Origin: Alphaproteobacteria bacterium
Lineage (GTDB): Bacteria > Pseudomonadota > Alphaproteobacteria > Micavibrionales > Micavibrionaceae
Direction: 5' to 3'
NCBI GenBank assembly: GCA_016763095.1
Contig: JAESUK010000110.1
Span: 1 to 26,449 of the forward strand
DNA: 26,449 nt
The notes beneath the pieces are model-generated. The model did not search any database. It was not told the DNA's origin and was given only the letters and a program-made list of their open reading frames with translations. This document shows, one piece after another, positions 1 to 8,389 of this stretch; positions within the stretch are counted from its first letter, which is position 1, and each line of letters opens with the position of its first letter. Made by a program: the position numbers and the translations under genes.

Positions 1-115
1 AGGAAATTTCAATGATTCCAATAAGTAACATGATGACGGGAAGGGCGGTCAGGGCAAACTCAATGGCGGTTGAACCATCATCTTGCAATTTCCATTTTTG
101 TAATACTTTAAGCAT
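1..115 (-). CDS. TadE/TadG-like pilus assembly protein, N-terminus only
   Basis: The first 38 residues are visible; the rest lies beyond the window's left edge. After a short basic and polar leader (MLKVLQKWKLQDDG) comes GSTAIEFAL and a hydrophobic stretch of about 20 residues. This is the typical TadE/TadG pseudopilin start: a prepilin-peptidase-like Gly followed by a Glu at about +5, then one transmembrane helix. Such minor pseudopilins belong to the tight-adherence (Flp/Tad) pilus apparatus in the inner membrane. An AAGGGTGA-like ribosome site sits just upstream of the ATG on the minus strand, which supports the start. TadE, TadF and TadG cannot be told apart from this fragment. Confidence 0.75.
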   Translation of the reverse strand, partial: MLKVLQKWKLQDDGSTAIEFALTALPVIMLLIGIIEIS

Positions 116-251
116 TTTCACCCTTTAGTTGACCTTGAATCGACCCTTTTTGCTACTCTTAAGCATAGCAAGTAAAGCTAAATGGGTACTTAATAAAAGG
201 ATGCATTTGATTGATATTTGATTGGTTTTTTAGTCATGCTAAACTCCTTAT

Positions 252-1801
252 ATGAATCATGATAATAAAACGGAATCCCACAATGTTCGCGCAAATTTTG
301 ATATTTGCGTTATTGGTGGCGGAATAAATGGTGTAGGTATCGCGCGCGATGCGGCGGGTAGAGGTTTGTCTACAGTTTTGCTTGAAAAGGGTGATCTGGG
401 GAATGCTACATCGTCTATGAGTAGCAAGATGATCCATGGGGGATTACGTTATTTAGAGTATTACGAGTTTGGCTTGGTGCGCTCGTCTCTAAAGGAGCGA
501 AATGTTCTCTTGCGTATCGCGCCTCATATTATTAAACCAATGCGGTTTATTCTTCCGCATGAGCCTTATTTGAGACCTGCATGGTTAATCCGTATGGGGT
601 TGTTCTTCTATGATTTTCTTGCCGTTCGGCATAAATCTTTAAAGCGATCCACTGGATTCAAAATTAAGAAAACAGTTCATGAAAATCTTTTAAATGATTC
701 TTATAAAACAGCATTTTCATATGCAGATTGTTGGGTGGAGGATTCCCGATTGGTTGTATTGAATGCAATGGACGCGGCTAAAAAAGGTGCGCATATTCGT
801 TCTTATAATGAATGTGTATCAGCGGTGCGCAAAGGTGGTCGATGGCTTGTTACTGTTCAAGATCATATAACGGGGAGTGAATACTGTATAACGACTAAGA
901 TGTTGGTGAATGCGGCAGGACCTTGGGTGCGGTCTGTTTTGGATGATAATAAATTATCGGATGATAAAACACTTAATGTTCGTTTGGTTAAGGGAAGTCA
1001 TATTATTGTTGATAAGCTGTATGAAGGGGGGCATGCATATCTTCTACAGCAACCTGATGGGCGTGTTGTCTTTGTTTGGCCATACGAAGGTAAGTATTCC
1101 TTAGTAGGGACAACGGAAGAGCAATATGATGGTGATCCTAAAGAAGCAATAATATCTAATGCTGAAATTGATTACTTGTGTGCCTCGGTTAATAGAAGTT
1201 TTAAAAAAACCATTTCAGGCGACTCCATTGTATGGAGTTATAGTGGTGTTCGTCCTCTGTTAGATGATGGAGAGGAGAAGACCTCTGCGGTTACGCGTGA
1301 TTATAAGTTGGTCGTAGAAGATGAGGGTGCGCCTTTGTTATCTGTCTTTGGGGGGAAGATCACAACCTATAGAAAACTTGCGGAGAAAGCGGTTGCGAAG
1401 ATCTTTGATGTATTAGATGTAGAGATAAGAAGGGAAGATGGACTCATAAAGAGCCTTTGCCTGGAGGGAATGTCTTTAACGGTGACTTTGATGCATTTTT
1501 GGATGCTCAACGTAAGAAATATAGGTGGGTGCCTACGGATATGCTTATGCGCTTAGCGCGTTCATACGGAACGAATATGGATCAAATTCTTCAGCATGGA
1601 GAATCTCTGGTTGGATTAGGTCATCATTATGGGGATGGGCTGTATGAAAGAGAAGTTGCTTATATGATAAAACAAGAGATGGCGCGTAGTTCAGAAGATA
1701 TCCTATGGAGACGTTCTAAATTAGGGGTACATGTATCAGAGCTTACCCAGAAAAACCTTGAAGAAGCGCTGCCTCGGTTATTACAGGAACATATGGGATG
1801 A
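252..1801 (+). pseudogene. glpD: Aerobic glycerol-3-phosphate dehydrogenase GlpD, apparent frameshift
   Basis: GlpD is an FAD enzyme of the cytoplasmic membrane that oxidises sn-glycerol-3-phosphate to dihydroxyacetone phosphate and passes electrons to quinone. The N-terminal dinucleotide-binding motif GGGINGVGIARDAAGRG and the family segment MSSKMIHGGLRYLEYYEFGL are clear. The frame from 252 is colinear with GlpD to about residue 396 (Asp, 1437-1439), then reads non-homologous residues to a stop at 1556. GlpD homology resumes in another frame as THKEPLPGGNVFNGDFD from 1442 to the stop at 1801. One missing base in GATGGACT would restore Asp-Trp-Thr-His and a protein of about 516 residues, the normal length. 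The end overlaps glpK by 4 bp (ATGA). No clear Shine-Dalgarno precedes the ATG, and an in-frame stop at 240-242 rules out a longer start. It could be a true pseudogene or a sequence error. Confidence 0.9.
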
Positions 1802-3255
1802 CAATTTTATCTATTGATCAAGGCACGACGAGTTCACGCGCTATCCTTTTCTCGGAAGAGGGAAAGCCGATAGAGGTTAGGCAGAAGGAACTAAAACTGT
1901 ATTACCCACATAAAGGATGGGTGGAGCAAGATGCTAATGATATATGGGCGGATACATTATGGGCGTGCGAGGAGATAATCTCTGATCATGAGGGTATAAA
2001 AGCGCTTGGCATTACAAATCAGCGGGAAACAACGATTCTATGGAATAAGAATACAGGGGAGCCTCTGTATAATGCTATTGTTTGGCAAGATAGAAGAACC
2101 GCTGATGTGTGTTCGTCTCTTAAAGACACGGGGGTAGAGCCTCTCATACAGAGGAAGACGGGGTTATTACTTGATCCGTATTTCTCAGGAACTAAAATTG
2201 CGTGGATACTTGATAATGTAGAGGGGGCAAGAGTACTTGCTGAACAAGGTGATGTGCTTTTTGGAACTGTTGATTCTTTCCTTATTTGGCGACTAACTGA
2301 GGGGCGTGTGCACGCCACTGATATTACAAACGCATCACGGACAATGCTTTATGATGTTGTTGAACAGCGTTGGGATGAAGAGCTGTGTCGTATCTTTAAT
2401 GTGCCTATGGCAATGCTCCCAATGGTTAAGGACAATGTAGACGATTTTGGGCAAGCAACTGTCTTAAGTCAGCCATTGCATATTTGGGGAGTTGCGGGAG
2501 ATCAGCAAGCCGCGATGATTGGGCAAGCGTGCTTTGAGAAAGGTATGATGAAATCTACCTATGGAACGGGGTGCTTTGCTTTGATGAATATAGGGGATGA
2601 GTTTAAGGTTTCTCAGAACCGTCTTTTGACAACTGTGGCTTATCGTATTAATGGAGACATTACATATGCGTTGGAAGGCTCAATCTTTGTTGCAGGGGCC
2701 GCTATTCAGTGGCTAAGGGATAACCTAAACATATTTAAGGATGCATCAGAGAGTGAAGCTCTGGCACTCTCTGTTGAGGATAGTAATGGTGTTGTATTTG
2801 TTCCTGCCTTTACAGGGCTGGGTGCTCCATATTGGAACCCGAATGCGCGTGCGGCGATATTGGGATTAACACGTGAAAGTAATAAGGCACACATTGTTCG
2901 TGCCGCGCTGGAAGCCCAGGCCTTTCAAACGTATGATTTAATGGATGCTATGGAGCGTGATTCTGGTATTAATTCCAAAGCGATACGGGTGGATGGGGGC
3001 TTGGTAAAGAACAAGTTTGTGTGTCAGTTTTTGGCAGATGTCCTTGATGTGAGGATAGATGTGCCTGCTGTGACTGAAACAACGGCCTTGGGGGTTGCAT
3101 ATTTAGCGGGAATTGGCGCTGGGGTTTATCGTGATTTTCATGATATTTCTGATCGTTGGCATGTAGCACAAACATATTCTCCTCAGATGGATGATTCTGT
3201 GCGCTCTGAGAGTCTTTCTCTTTGGAAAATCTCGGTTGATCTTGTGAATAGATAG
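1798..3255 (+). CDS. glpK: Glycerol kinase GlpK
   Basis: GlpK phosphorylates cytosolic glycerol with ATP to give glycerol-3-phosphate, the substrate of GlpD encoded just upstream. The 485-residue protein is close to the usual length of about 500. It begins with the FGGY-family phosphate-binding motif SIDQGTTSSRAILF, continues with the glycerol-kinase stretch GWVEQDANDIW and ITNQRETTILWN, and has the WQDRRTAD substrate segment. The C-terminal half carries GVAGDQQAAMIGQ with the catalytic Asp, KSTYGTGCF, and the signature GLGAPYWNPNARA. The reading frame is intact and overlaps the upstream stop by 4 bp, so the two genes are translationally coupled. No glycerol facilitator gene or glp regulator is seen in the window. 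Confidence 0.97.
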   Translation: MTILSIDQGTTSSRAILFSEEGKPIEVRQKELKLYYPHKGWVEQDANDIWADTLWACEEIISDHEGIKALGITNQRETTILWNKNTGEPLYNAIVWQDRRTADVCSSLKDTGVEPLIQRKTGLLLDPYFSGTKIAWILDNVEGARVLAEQGDVLFGTVDSFLIWRLTEGRVHATDITNASRTMLYDVVEQRWDEELCRIFNVPMAMLPMVKDNVDDFGQATVLSQPLHIWGVAGDQQAAMIGQACFEKGMMKSTYGTGCFALMNIGDEFKVSQNRLLTTVAYRINGDITYALEGSIFVAGAAIQWLRDNLNIFKDASESEALALSVEDSNGVVFVPAFTGLGAPYWNPNARAAILGLTRESNKAHIVRAALEAQAFQTYDLMDAMERDSGINSKAIRVDGGLVKNKFVCQFLADVLDVRIDVPAVTETTALGVAYLAGIGAGVYRDFHDISDRWHVAQTYSPQMDDSVRSESLSLWKISVDLVNR

Positions 3256-3267
3256 GCACATAAATAA

Positions 3268-3293
3268 GATGGCTAGCCAAAAGGCTAACCATC
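3268..3293 (+). terminator. Possible transcription terminator after glpK
   Basis: An 11-bp inverted repeat (GATGGCTAGCC, loop AAAA, GGCTAACCATC) with one mismatch lies 13 bp after the glpK stop. The stem is strong, but the downstream run is CTCCGTGTCGTTTCT, not a clean T tract, so intrinsic termination is plausible and not certain. Confidence 0.5.
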
Positions 3294-3340
3294 TCCGTGT
3301 CGTTTCTCGTGTTAAAAGAATACTTTAAGTATAGCACCTA

Positions 3341-3370
3341 TTGTTGCTTTTGTGCAACTATTATTATACA
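3341..3370 (+). promoter_or_regulatory. Putative promoter of the 3389 gene
   Basis: TTGTTG (3341-3346) and TATACA (3365-3370) are 18 bp apart and lie about 20 bp before the ATG at 3389. A GTTGC-N6-GCAAC inverted repeat (3343-3358) overlaps the -35 box and could be an operator. The assignment rests on consensus resemblance only. Confidence 0.3.
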
Positions 3371-3388
3371 TAACTTAATTCATTTTTA

Positions 3389-4264
3389 ATGAATTACAGT
3401 TATTATTCTGACATGACGTCATTAAGTTTAGATAATAGTAGTTTTTCTTCTGTCCCGAGGGTTCAGGTTAAAAAAAGCACGTTTAGTGGCTATGTTCCTA
3501 CGAGTACGTCGGGAGAGCTAACGGACCGCTCTTATGTTGCTCAGACCAGTGGAACAGCGTCAATGTTTTTTGAAGGTCTTGTTAATGGTGATATTGGAAC
3601 GGCAACAACAGGCTTATTGAATACGATTAAGAATGCGGGTTATTTTGGGTCTAAGAAAATATTTAATAATGCGTCTGTTGATAATAATGTTGAAGGATTG
3701 GCCTCAGCCAAGGCGGATACGCTTACTGCAGGAGTTGGTATGGCTAGTAATTCATTCCAGCTTGTTGGCGCTATTGCAAGTGGAGACCCAACTTATTTGA
3801 TGTCTGGAATTCTTGCGTGTGGGGCATATTTAATTCAAACAGCAGATGGATTAAGGGAAGTCTGTGATAAATCAAAGCCGAGCACTATGGAAAATCTTGA
3901 AAAAAAGTTCCCTTTCATTGGGACGGTAACAAATTCTACATTCGGTGGTGCTATTAAGGTGGCTGTTAAAAAGACATCAGATTTAGTGTTTAAATTTGCT
4001 GAGACAGCGAAGGATAATAATATGGATGCTGCTATGTTGGGTATCAGAGCAGGTGGAACGCTTACAGTGGGTGTTGTTACTGGAAATCCTCTTATGATCG
4101 CGACGGGTGCAGGGTTGTCTATTGGCGCGCTAATAAGAGCTGGGTCAAACATTAGGAAAAAGTATGAAAAAAATATGGATGTTTTGGTCGGAGGAGAGGA
4201 TACTGAAGAGGAACAATTCTCAGGCGTTCATGGCGAAACATTAGGAGGGCATAGCCTTGCATAA
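3389..4264 (+). CDS. Hypothetical protein with repeated hydrophobic hairpins
   Basis: I do not recognise this 291-residue protein. No cleavable signal peptide is seen. Residues 1-60 are Ser/Thr-rich and polar. Gly/Ala-rich hydrophobic segments lie around 112-155 and 214-252. Residues 125-161 and 225-261 align without gaps as a repeat exactly 100 residues apart: a hydrophobic stretch, a G-D/N-P turn, a second hydrophobic stretch with Leu-Ile, then a polar end with Arg and a D/E-K pair. A weaker GD turn is at 67-68. This suggests re-entrant or paired membrane helices, or a membrane-inserting soluble protein. The C-terminus is acidic (EDTEEEQ). It is followed after 14 bp by a small acidic gene, probably in one operon. 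No Shine-Dalgarno precedes ATG 3389; ATG 3413 is an alternative start. Confidence 0.7.
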   Translation: MNYSYYSDMTSLSLDNSSFSSVPRVQVKKSTFSGYVPTSTSGELTDRSYVAQTSGTASMFFEGLVNGDIGTATTGLLNTIKNAGYFGSKKIFNNASVDNNVEGLASAKADTLTAGVGMASNSFQLVGAIASGDPTYLMSGILACGAYLIQTADGLREVCDKSKPSTMENLEKKFPFIGTVTNSTFGGAIKVAVKKTSDLVFKFAETAKDNNMDAAMLGIRAGGTLTVGVVTGNPLMIATGAGLSIGALIRAGSNIRKKYEKNMDVLVGGEDTEEEQFSGVHGETLGGHSLA

Positions 4265-4278
4265 TATTGGAGTGTTTA

Positions 4279-4590
4279 ATGATGACTGAAGAGGTAAAAG
4301 AAGAATTAGAAATTCATCTACTTGAAATGGTTCAAATGACTATTGAAAGCGGAGATTCCGCTTGGGCGTTAATGTCGATTTCTCCAGAAAAATATCAAGA
4401 TTATAAGGTTAAAATTGAGACTGGGGATGACCTTGATATTAATGAATATGGACGTGTCTTGGCATATGGTGTTGGTGAAACTGAACCAACGCCAGAAGAG
4501 AATGAGCGTCTTTTGGAAGAATTTGGATATCATCCAGATTTAAATATGGAAGAAAAGCTGAAGAAGATATTAGAAAAAGGCTCAGGTTAG
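4279..4590 (+). CDS. Small acidic hypothetical protein
   Basis: This 103-residue protein is strongly acidic and appears soluble, with no signal peptide or membrane helix. It has an amphipathic N-terminal stretch (EEVKEELEIHLLEMVQMTIES) and a motif SISPEKYQDYKVKIETGDD. The reading frame is open back to a TTG at 4267, but GGAG at 4269-4272 is placed 6 bp before ATG 4279, so I take 4279 as the start; ATG 4282 is also possible. It follows the repeat protein by 14 bp and is probably co-transcribed. Its acidic character next to a hydrophobic, Gly-rich neighbour would suit a binding or chaperone-like partner, but that is a guess. Its stop overlaps the convergent ygfZ stop by 4 bp. Confidence 0.65.
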   Translation: MMTEEVKEELEIHLLEMVQMTIESGDSAWALMSISPEKYQDYKVKIETGDDLDINEYGRVLAYGVGETEPTPEENERLLEEFGYHPDLNMEEKLKKILEKGSG

Positions 4591-5324
4591 TCTTTTAAAA
4601 CAGCGAGCCCTATGTCATGACATGATGAGCGCATTTCTCCTATTACACGATCCCCATTTTTGATAAATTCGCCAAAAGCTGGGAAGGGTGTGTTTTGGCT
4701 CCTAATAAGCTTTAAATGTTTCTTCGCGAGACCTCTGTTTTCAATACGAGCGGTGAGTTCTTGTCCAATATAACACCCCTTTGTATAGGATACACCGTTA
4801 CACTGTGTGATGTTAAGTTCTTCTGGTGTTGATCTTTCAAGCTGTGCGTCTCTACTGCCGTCGGCTATTTCAAGATTTATGCGCAAGCTATCCCATAAAT
4901 CAGCAGGTTCTTCTTTTATCGTTGATGGTTTTATAAAGCTTCTCCATCCAAGCCCCGCATGGCGTGTGTCTGGGTATCCTGGATAAGGTTGTTCTCCAAA
5001 ACAAACGTAAATGGGAGTCATGTCTTCAACGGAAATACAAACATTAGACCTTAGTTTGTACTTTGTTAGCCTATCAAATAAATCTTGGGCACGATCTTTT
5101 CCTTCACATTCAATGATCAAAGAATCTGGTCCCTGTGAAATGAAGAAGTCGTGCAAAAATTTGCCCTGTGGTGTAAGTAGGCAGGCATAGATAGATGATT
5201 GTGTTTTAAGTAAATCAATATCGTTAGAAATTAACCGTTGGAGAAAATCGAACCGATCTTCTCCTTCAATGTGAATCAAGCCACGTGGTGGCAGGCTAAC
5301 GAAGAAAGATGAAGAGCTAGTCAT
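4587..5324 (-). CDS. ygfZ: Folate-binding Fe-S cluster assembly factor YgfZ
   Basis: YgfZ is a tetrahydrofolate-binding protein of the GcvT fold that helps maintain or repair certain iron-sulfur enzymes, including MiaB in E. coli. The diagnostic motif KGCYIGQELTARIENRG is present near residue 180, with the redox-active Cys in K-G-C-Y-x-G-Q-E. The N-terminal GcvT-like region shows IHIEGEDRFDFLQRLISNDI and YACLLTPQGKFLHDFF. At 245 residues it is shorter than E. coli YgfZ (about 325) but normal for alphaproteobacterial and mitochondrial IBA57-type members. Its start overlaps the end of the upstream lipoprotein gene by 8 bp, so the two are probably one transcript. Confidence 0.92.
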   Translation of the reverse strand: MTSSSSFFVSLPPRGLIHIEGEDRFDFLQRLISNDIDLLKTQSSIYACLLTPQGKFLHDFFISQGPDSLIIECEGKDRAQDLFDRLTKYKLRSNVCISVEDMTPIYVCFGEQPYPGYPDTRHAGLGWRSFIKPSTIKEEPADLWDSLRINLEIADGSRDAQLERSTPEELNITQCNGVSYTKGCYIGQELTARIENRGLAKKHLKLIRSQNTPFPAFGEFIKNGDRVIGEMRSSCHDIGLAVLKD

Positions 5325-5871
5325 TTAGCTCTTCAAAGTCACCTTTAGCTTTTGGCTGTCCATCCCATCCGAAGCGTTTGTAGTTTACTTCTGATTTTGT
5401 GCCTGATTTTGTTCTACGTTTAGCATCATCTAATGCTTTTACGTAGTTTAGCTCGGAACGGACTTTTGTTTTGTACGGAAGGTACGCAACACGTTCCCAA
5501 CCGCGGGCATCCATGCATTCTTCGAAGTCATAGTATGTTGCGGCTTCATTAAGAAGGTATCCATCTCTTTCTGGTGTTTCCCAGCTTTGAAGTTTGATTT
5601 CTTCGTCACTAAGATCTGGATTTGTGTTTGGTGCAGGGAAGGCATTTTTGATGTAGCCTAGACGCTCTAATTCTCTGAGTTCTGATACACAACGTGAAAT
5701 GTCTCTCTGAACCATTTGTTGTGCTTTAGGACCACGTTGATAAACAGCTTCTGACGCATTTGCGCGCTGCCAATACTGAGCGGTTGTGAAGTCAACTTTT
5801 TTAGTGTCGCCGCATGCCACGAGTGTGGTTACGGACAGAGTGAGTAGTGATATAGAAAGTACATTCTTCAT
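5317..5871 (-). CDS. Hypothetical lipoprotein
   Basis: This 184-residue protein has a signal peptide with a clear lipobox (LVAC at about residues 17-20, then GDTKK), so it should be lipidated and anchored on the periplasmic side. The mature part is charged and soluble, rich in Glu, Arg and Lys. It has a segment DISRCVSELRELERLGYI and a second cysteine region YYDFEECMDARGWERVAY, so the two Cys could form a disulfide. The pattern CxDARGW resembles small alphaproteobacterial lipoproteins of unknown function. The gene ends inside ygfZ with an 8-bp overlap and starts 88 bp downstream of the yejA-like stop, so it may have its own promoter. Confidence 0.8.
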   Translation of the reverse strand: MKNVLSISLLTLSVTTLVACGDTKKVDFTTAQYWQRANASEAVYQRGPKAQQMVQRDISRCVSELRELERLGYIKNAFPAPNTNPDLSDEEIKLQSWETPERDGYLLNEAATYYDFEECMDARGWERVAYLPYKTKVRSELNYVKALDDAKRRTKSGTKSEVNYKRFGWDGQPKAKGDFEELND

Positions 5872-5959
5872 AATTTTTTAGCCTATATTGAAATTTAGAA
5901 TCTGTTTGATTTGTTATTTTCGAGTGTAACACCTTGTTTCACGATGCTCAATGCCCTTG

Positions 5960-7717
5960 TTAATCCTCTTGTTTTTGATGTGTGTTTGCCCACCATGTTT
6001 CTATAACAGGGCCATAGAGAGGGGTGGTTTCTGGGTGGTTTATATTTGCGCGATAGAGGTAGTTATCTGTGGGTGTGTAGAACAACGGTATTGTTGGAAC
6101 GAAATTGATAAGCTTTTTGTCTAGCTCTTGCACTAATGCGACTATTTTTTCACGGGTTTTTGCTTGTGGGATGGCAGGCAGTATAGCATCTATTTCACTG
6201 TTGCAGATTCCTGCAAAGTTCCATCGCATGTCTTGGTTGGCGGCTTCACAGCTCCAATATTGATATTGTTCCGTTCCTGGAGAGAGGCTTGAGGTCCAGT
6301 GATAGGTCATCATGTCGTAATCATAGCTGTTAATACGGTCTCTGAAGGCAGCACTATCTAAGTTACGAATATGGGCTTTTATCCCTAGGCGCTTTAAATG
6401 ACTTATATAATTAAGTGCTATTTTCTCGTGCTCTATTTTCTGTACGAGAATTTCAAACGCTAACGGGCTTTTTGTTTTTTTATTTACTCTGACACCTTCA
6501 ATGGTTATCCAACCCGCATTGGTAAGAATTTCAGATGCTTCTCTTAAATTCTTGCGGATGTTCTGTGATGCGGGAGGTGCCCATAGCTCGTCTGATTTAG
6601 GTGTTGAAAGCTCGGAGTTTTCGAAGAAGCTTGATATACGCTTTTTTTGTCCGTGATAAAGATTCTTGTTTATCCAGTCGCCATCAAAGGCAAGGTTGAG
6701 CGCTTTTCTTACCTCTATGTCGTCAAAAGGTGGACGACGTGTGTTGAATATCATGGATTGTATCTGAACAGGTCGTCCATGCGTAAAGGGCGCTTTTATA
6801 ATGTCTTTATAGTCTGTGTATAGAGTCTCCCACTTTGAAGAGTCCGTTTCACGTCGAAGGTCAATGTCTCCTTTTAGGAAGGATTCGAGCGCAACAGTAT
6901 CGTCTCTATAGTAATCATAAATAATAGTATCAAAGTTATAGTGTCCAATATTCACGGGAAAATCTTTTGCCCAGTAATCTGTGTTGCGTTCGAAAATGAC
7001 GCGTTTTCCAATATCAATCGACTTAATGTTGTATGGACCAGATGAAACGGGAGCCTCTAATGTGGCTGAATCAAAAATACGATTTTTCCAATATGCTTTT
7101 GATAGGACAGGCATCATGGCCATGATCATGACTGTTTCTTGGTCATAGCCCTCACCAAATGAGAATTTTAGTTCTAAGTCGCCAAGCTTTTCTGCTTTGC
7201 TGACCAGTTTATAAACACGGCGCATGTTTGGACGACCCTGATCTTTTAGAATCTCGTAGGTGAATAAAACATCCTCGGTGGTTATTTTTGATCCATCATT
7301 AAATTGGGCGCGGGGGTCAATATATATAGTTATGGAGGAGCGATCTTCTGGTGTCTCAATGCGCTCGGCTATTAGAGGATAGAGCGTGAAGGGTTCATCC
7401 CAAACACGTCTCATGAGACGGTCATTTACAAGGTGAAGGGCTCTTGCCGCTTTTCCTTTAAGGGCAAATGGATTTACGGAGTCGAATGTTGTGATCTCTG
7501 CATGCTTTATTGTGCCACCCTTTGGGGCATCAGGATTGGCGTAGTCCAAATGTAAGGTTTCGGTATTGTATTTGGGTGTTCCATGCATCGCTATCCCATA
7601 GGAAGTAGGTATAGATACTGCTTTTTCTTGGTGTGCTAAATTTAATTTTTGATCAGAGGCTTGCGCAATGATTGGTGTTAAGACAATAATAAGGAATGTG
7701 ATGCATAATTGTTTCAT
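5960..7717 (-). CDS. yejA: YejA-type peptide ABC transporter substrate-binding protein
   Basis: This is a periplasmic solute-binding protein of family 5 (SBP_bac_5), most like YejA, the binding component of the YejABEF peptide/microcin C importer. Family segments include YGIAMHGTPKYN, LDYANPDAPKGGT, NDGSKITTEDVLFTYEIL, VSSGPYNIK and FLKGDIDLRRETDSSKW. The ATG at 7717 gives a signal peptide MKQLCITFLIIVLTPIIAQA and a protein of 585 residues, the usual length. The frame is open to 7786, but the extra 23 residues would precede the signal peptide and overlap the divergent gene, so I reject them. No permease or ATPase genes are adjacent, so it is an orphan binding protein here. The divergent macro-domain gene starts only 24 bp away. 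Confidence 0.92.
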   Translation of the reverse strand: MKQLCITFLIIVLTPIIAQASDQKLNLAHQEKAVSIPTSYGIAMHGTPKYNTETLHLDYANPDAPKGGTIKHAEITTFDSVNPFALKGKAARALHLVNDRLMRRVWDEPFTLYPLIAERIETPEDRSSITIYIDPRAQFNDGSKITTEDVLFTYEILKDQGRPNMRRVYKLVSKAEKLGDLELKFSFGEGYDQETVMIMAMMPVLSKAYWKNRIFDSATLEAPVSSGPYNIKSIDIGKRVIFERNTDYWAKDFPVNIGHYNFDTIIYDYYRDDTVALESFLKGDIDLRRETDSSKWETLYTDYKDIIKAPFTHGRPVQIQSMIFNTRRPPFDDIEVRKALNLAFDGDWINKNLYHGQKKRISSFFENSELSTPKSDELWAPPASQNIRKNLREASEILTNAGWITIEGVRVNKKTKSPLAFEILVQKIEHEKIALNYISHLKRLGIKAHIRNLDSAAFRDRINSYDYDMMTYHWTSSLSPGTEQYQYWSCEAANQDMRWNFAGICNSEIDAILPAIPQAKTREKIVALVQELDKKLINFVPTIPLFYTPTDNYLYRANINHPETTPLYGPVIETWWANTHQKQED

Positions 7718-7741
7718 ATATAACTCATAACAAATTACACA

Positions 7742-8263
7742 ATGATCTCCAAACAAGAAGCACTCAAACGTATAAACGTTACACATGGCAGTTTTATCTC
7801 TTCAACAGATGTTGAGGCGTGGGGGTGTTTTGTTACGGATGATATGTCGTGGGATGGACGACTGAACCAGCGTATTCTCGACGTAGCGGGGGAAGAATTT
7901 GATGAATATACTCTTGATAATGTTATTCAACCGAAAAGCGGTAATGTTTATTGTCTTCCTGCGTTTAGTGCCCCAGTAGATAGAGTTTTTTTAGGGATAC
8001 TTCCTAAGTGGCGAGATGGATTGTTTGATGAAGAGAAGCTTCTTACGCATTGCTACAAGAACTTAATGGCTAGTTTGGCTGAACATAAAACGGAGTCTAT
8101 TGCGATTCCTGCTCTTGGGTCTGGGCAAAGATCGTTTCCTCGTCGCCGTGTGGCGCGCCTTATCATGAATATTATTATGCAGAATATGCCTGAGACGCTC
8201 AAAACAATAAAAATTGTCTGTAAAGATGATTTATCCTTTAGCGCGTATAAAGAACGTCTCTAA
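7742..8263 (+). CDS. Divergent macro-domain-like protein
   Basis: The 173-residue protein resembles macro domains, which bind or hydrolyse ADP-ribose and its derivatives. Residues 37-52 (WDGRLNQRILDVAGEE) match the family helix normally written VDGAIHRAAGxEL, and 66-84 (SGNVYCLPAFSAPVDRVFL) match the following TPGYxLP strand. Residues 119-133 (SIAIPALGSGQRSFP) correspond to the IAFPAIGTGxxGFP ligand loop. The usual N-A-A-N and Gly-rich loop near the N-terminus is absent: the region reads GCFVTDDMSWDGR. Catalytic or binding capacity is therefore uncertain. There is no Shine-Dalgarno before ATG 7742 and almost no room for a promoter outside the divergent yejA start, so translation may be leaderless or the promoter may overlap yejA. 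Confidence 0.72.
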   Translation: MISKQEALKRINVTHGSFISSTDVEAWGCFVTDDMSWDGRLNQRILDVAGEEFDEYTLDNVIQPKSGNVYCLPAFSAPVDRVFLGILPKWRDGLFDEEKLLTHCYKNLMASLAEHKTESIAIPALGSGQRSFPRRRVARLIMNIIMQNMPETLKTIKIVCKDDLSFSAYKERL

Positions 8264-8294
8264 TTCATCGTTATGTTTCTTCTATGTAAAAAAT

Positions 8295-8318
8295 AAAACT
8301 GTACTATGTATAGTTTTT
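8295..8318 (+). terminator. AT-rich hairpin after the macro-domain gene
   Basis: AAAACTGTA, loop CTATG, TATAGTTTT forms a 9-bp stem with one G-U pair and runs into five Ts. It lies about 30 bp after the stop at 8263. The stem is weak because it is mostly A-T. Confidence 0.42.
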
Positions 8319-8389
8319 CTTTGATGTGAAATAAAAATAGGTTATATGTCTGCTTATTGAAATTTTAATTCGTATAGAGGATGTGAATA

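Noticed and set aside
236..262. Short reading frame MLNSLYES overlapping the glpD start; a similar 7-codon one (16394 to 16371, minus) overlaps the hemA start.
   Set aside because: Neither has a ribosome site, and such short frames are common by chance. Only homologue conservation could revive the leader-peptide idea.
2019..2318. Reading frames of 60-120 codons opposite or within glpK, hemA, fabI, pdxH and others.
   Set aside because: They are shadows of well-supported genes with family motifs, and their translations show no domain features.
7718..7786. A 23-residue N-terminal extension of the YejA-like protein.
   Set aside because: It would precede a normal signal peptide and overlap the divergent macro-domain gene.
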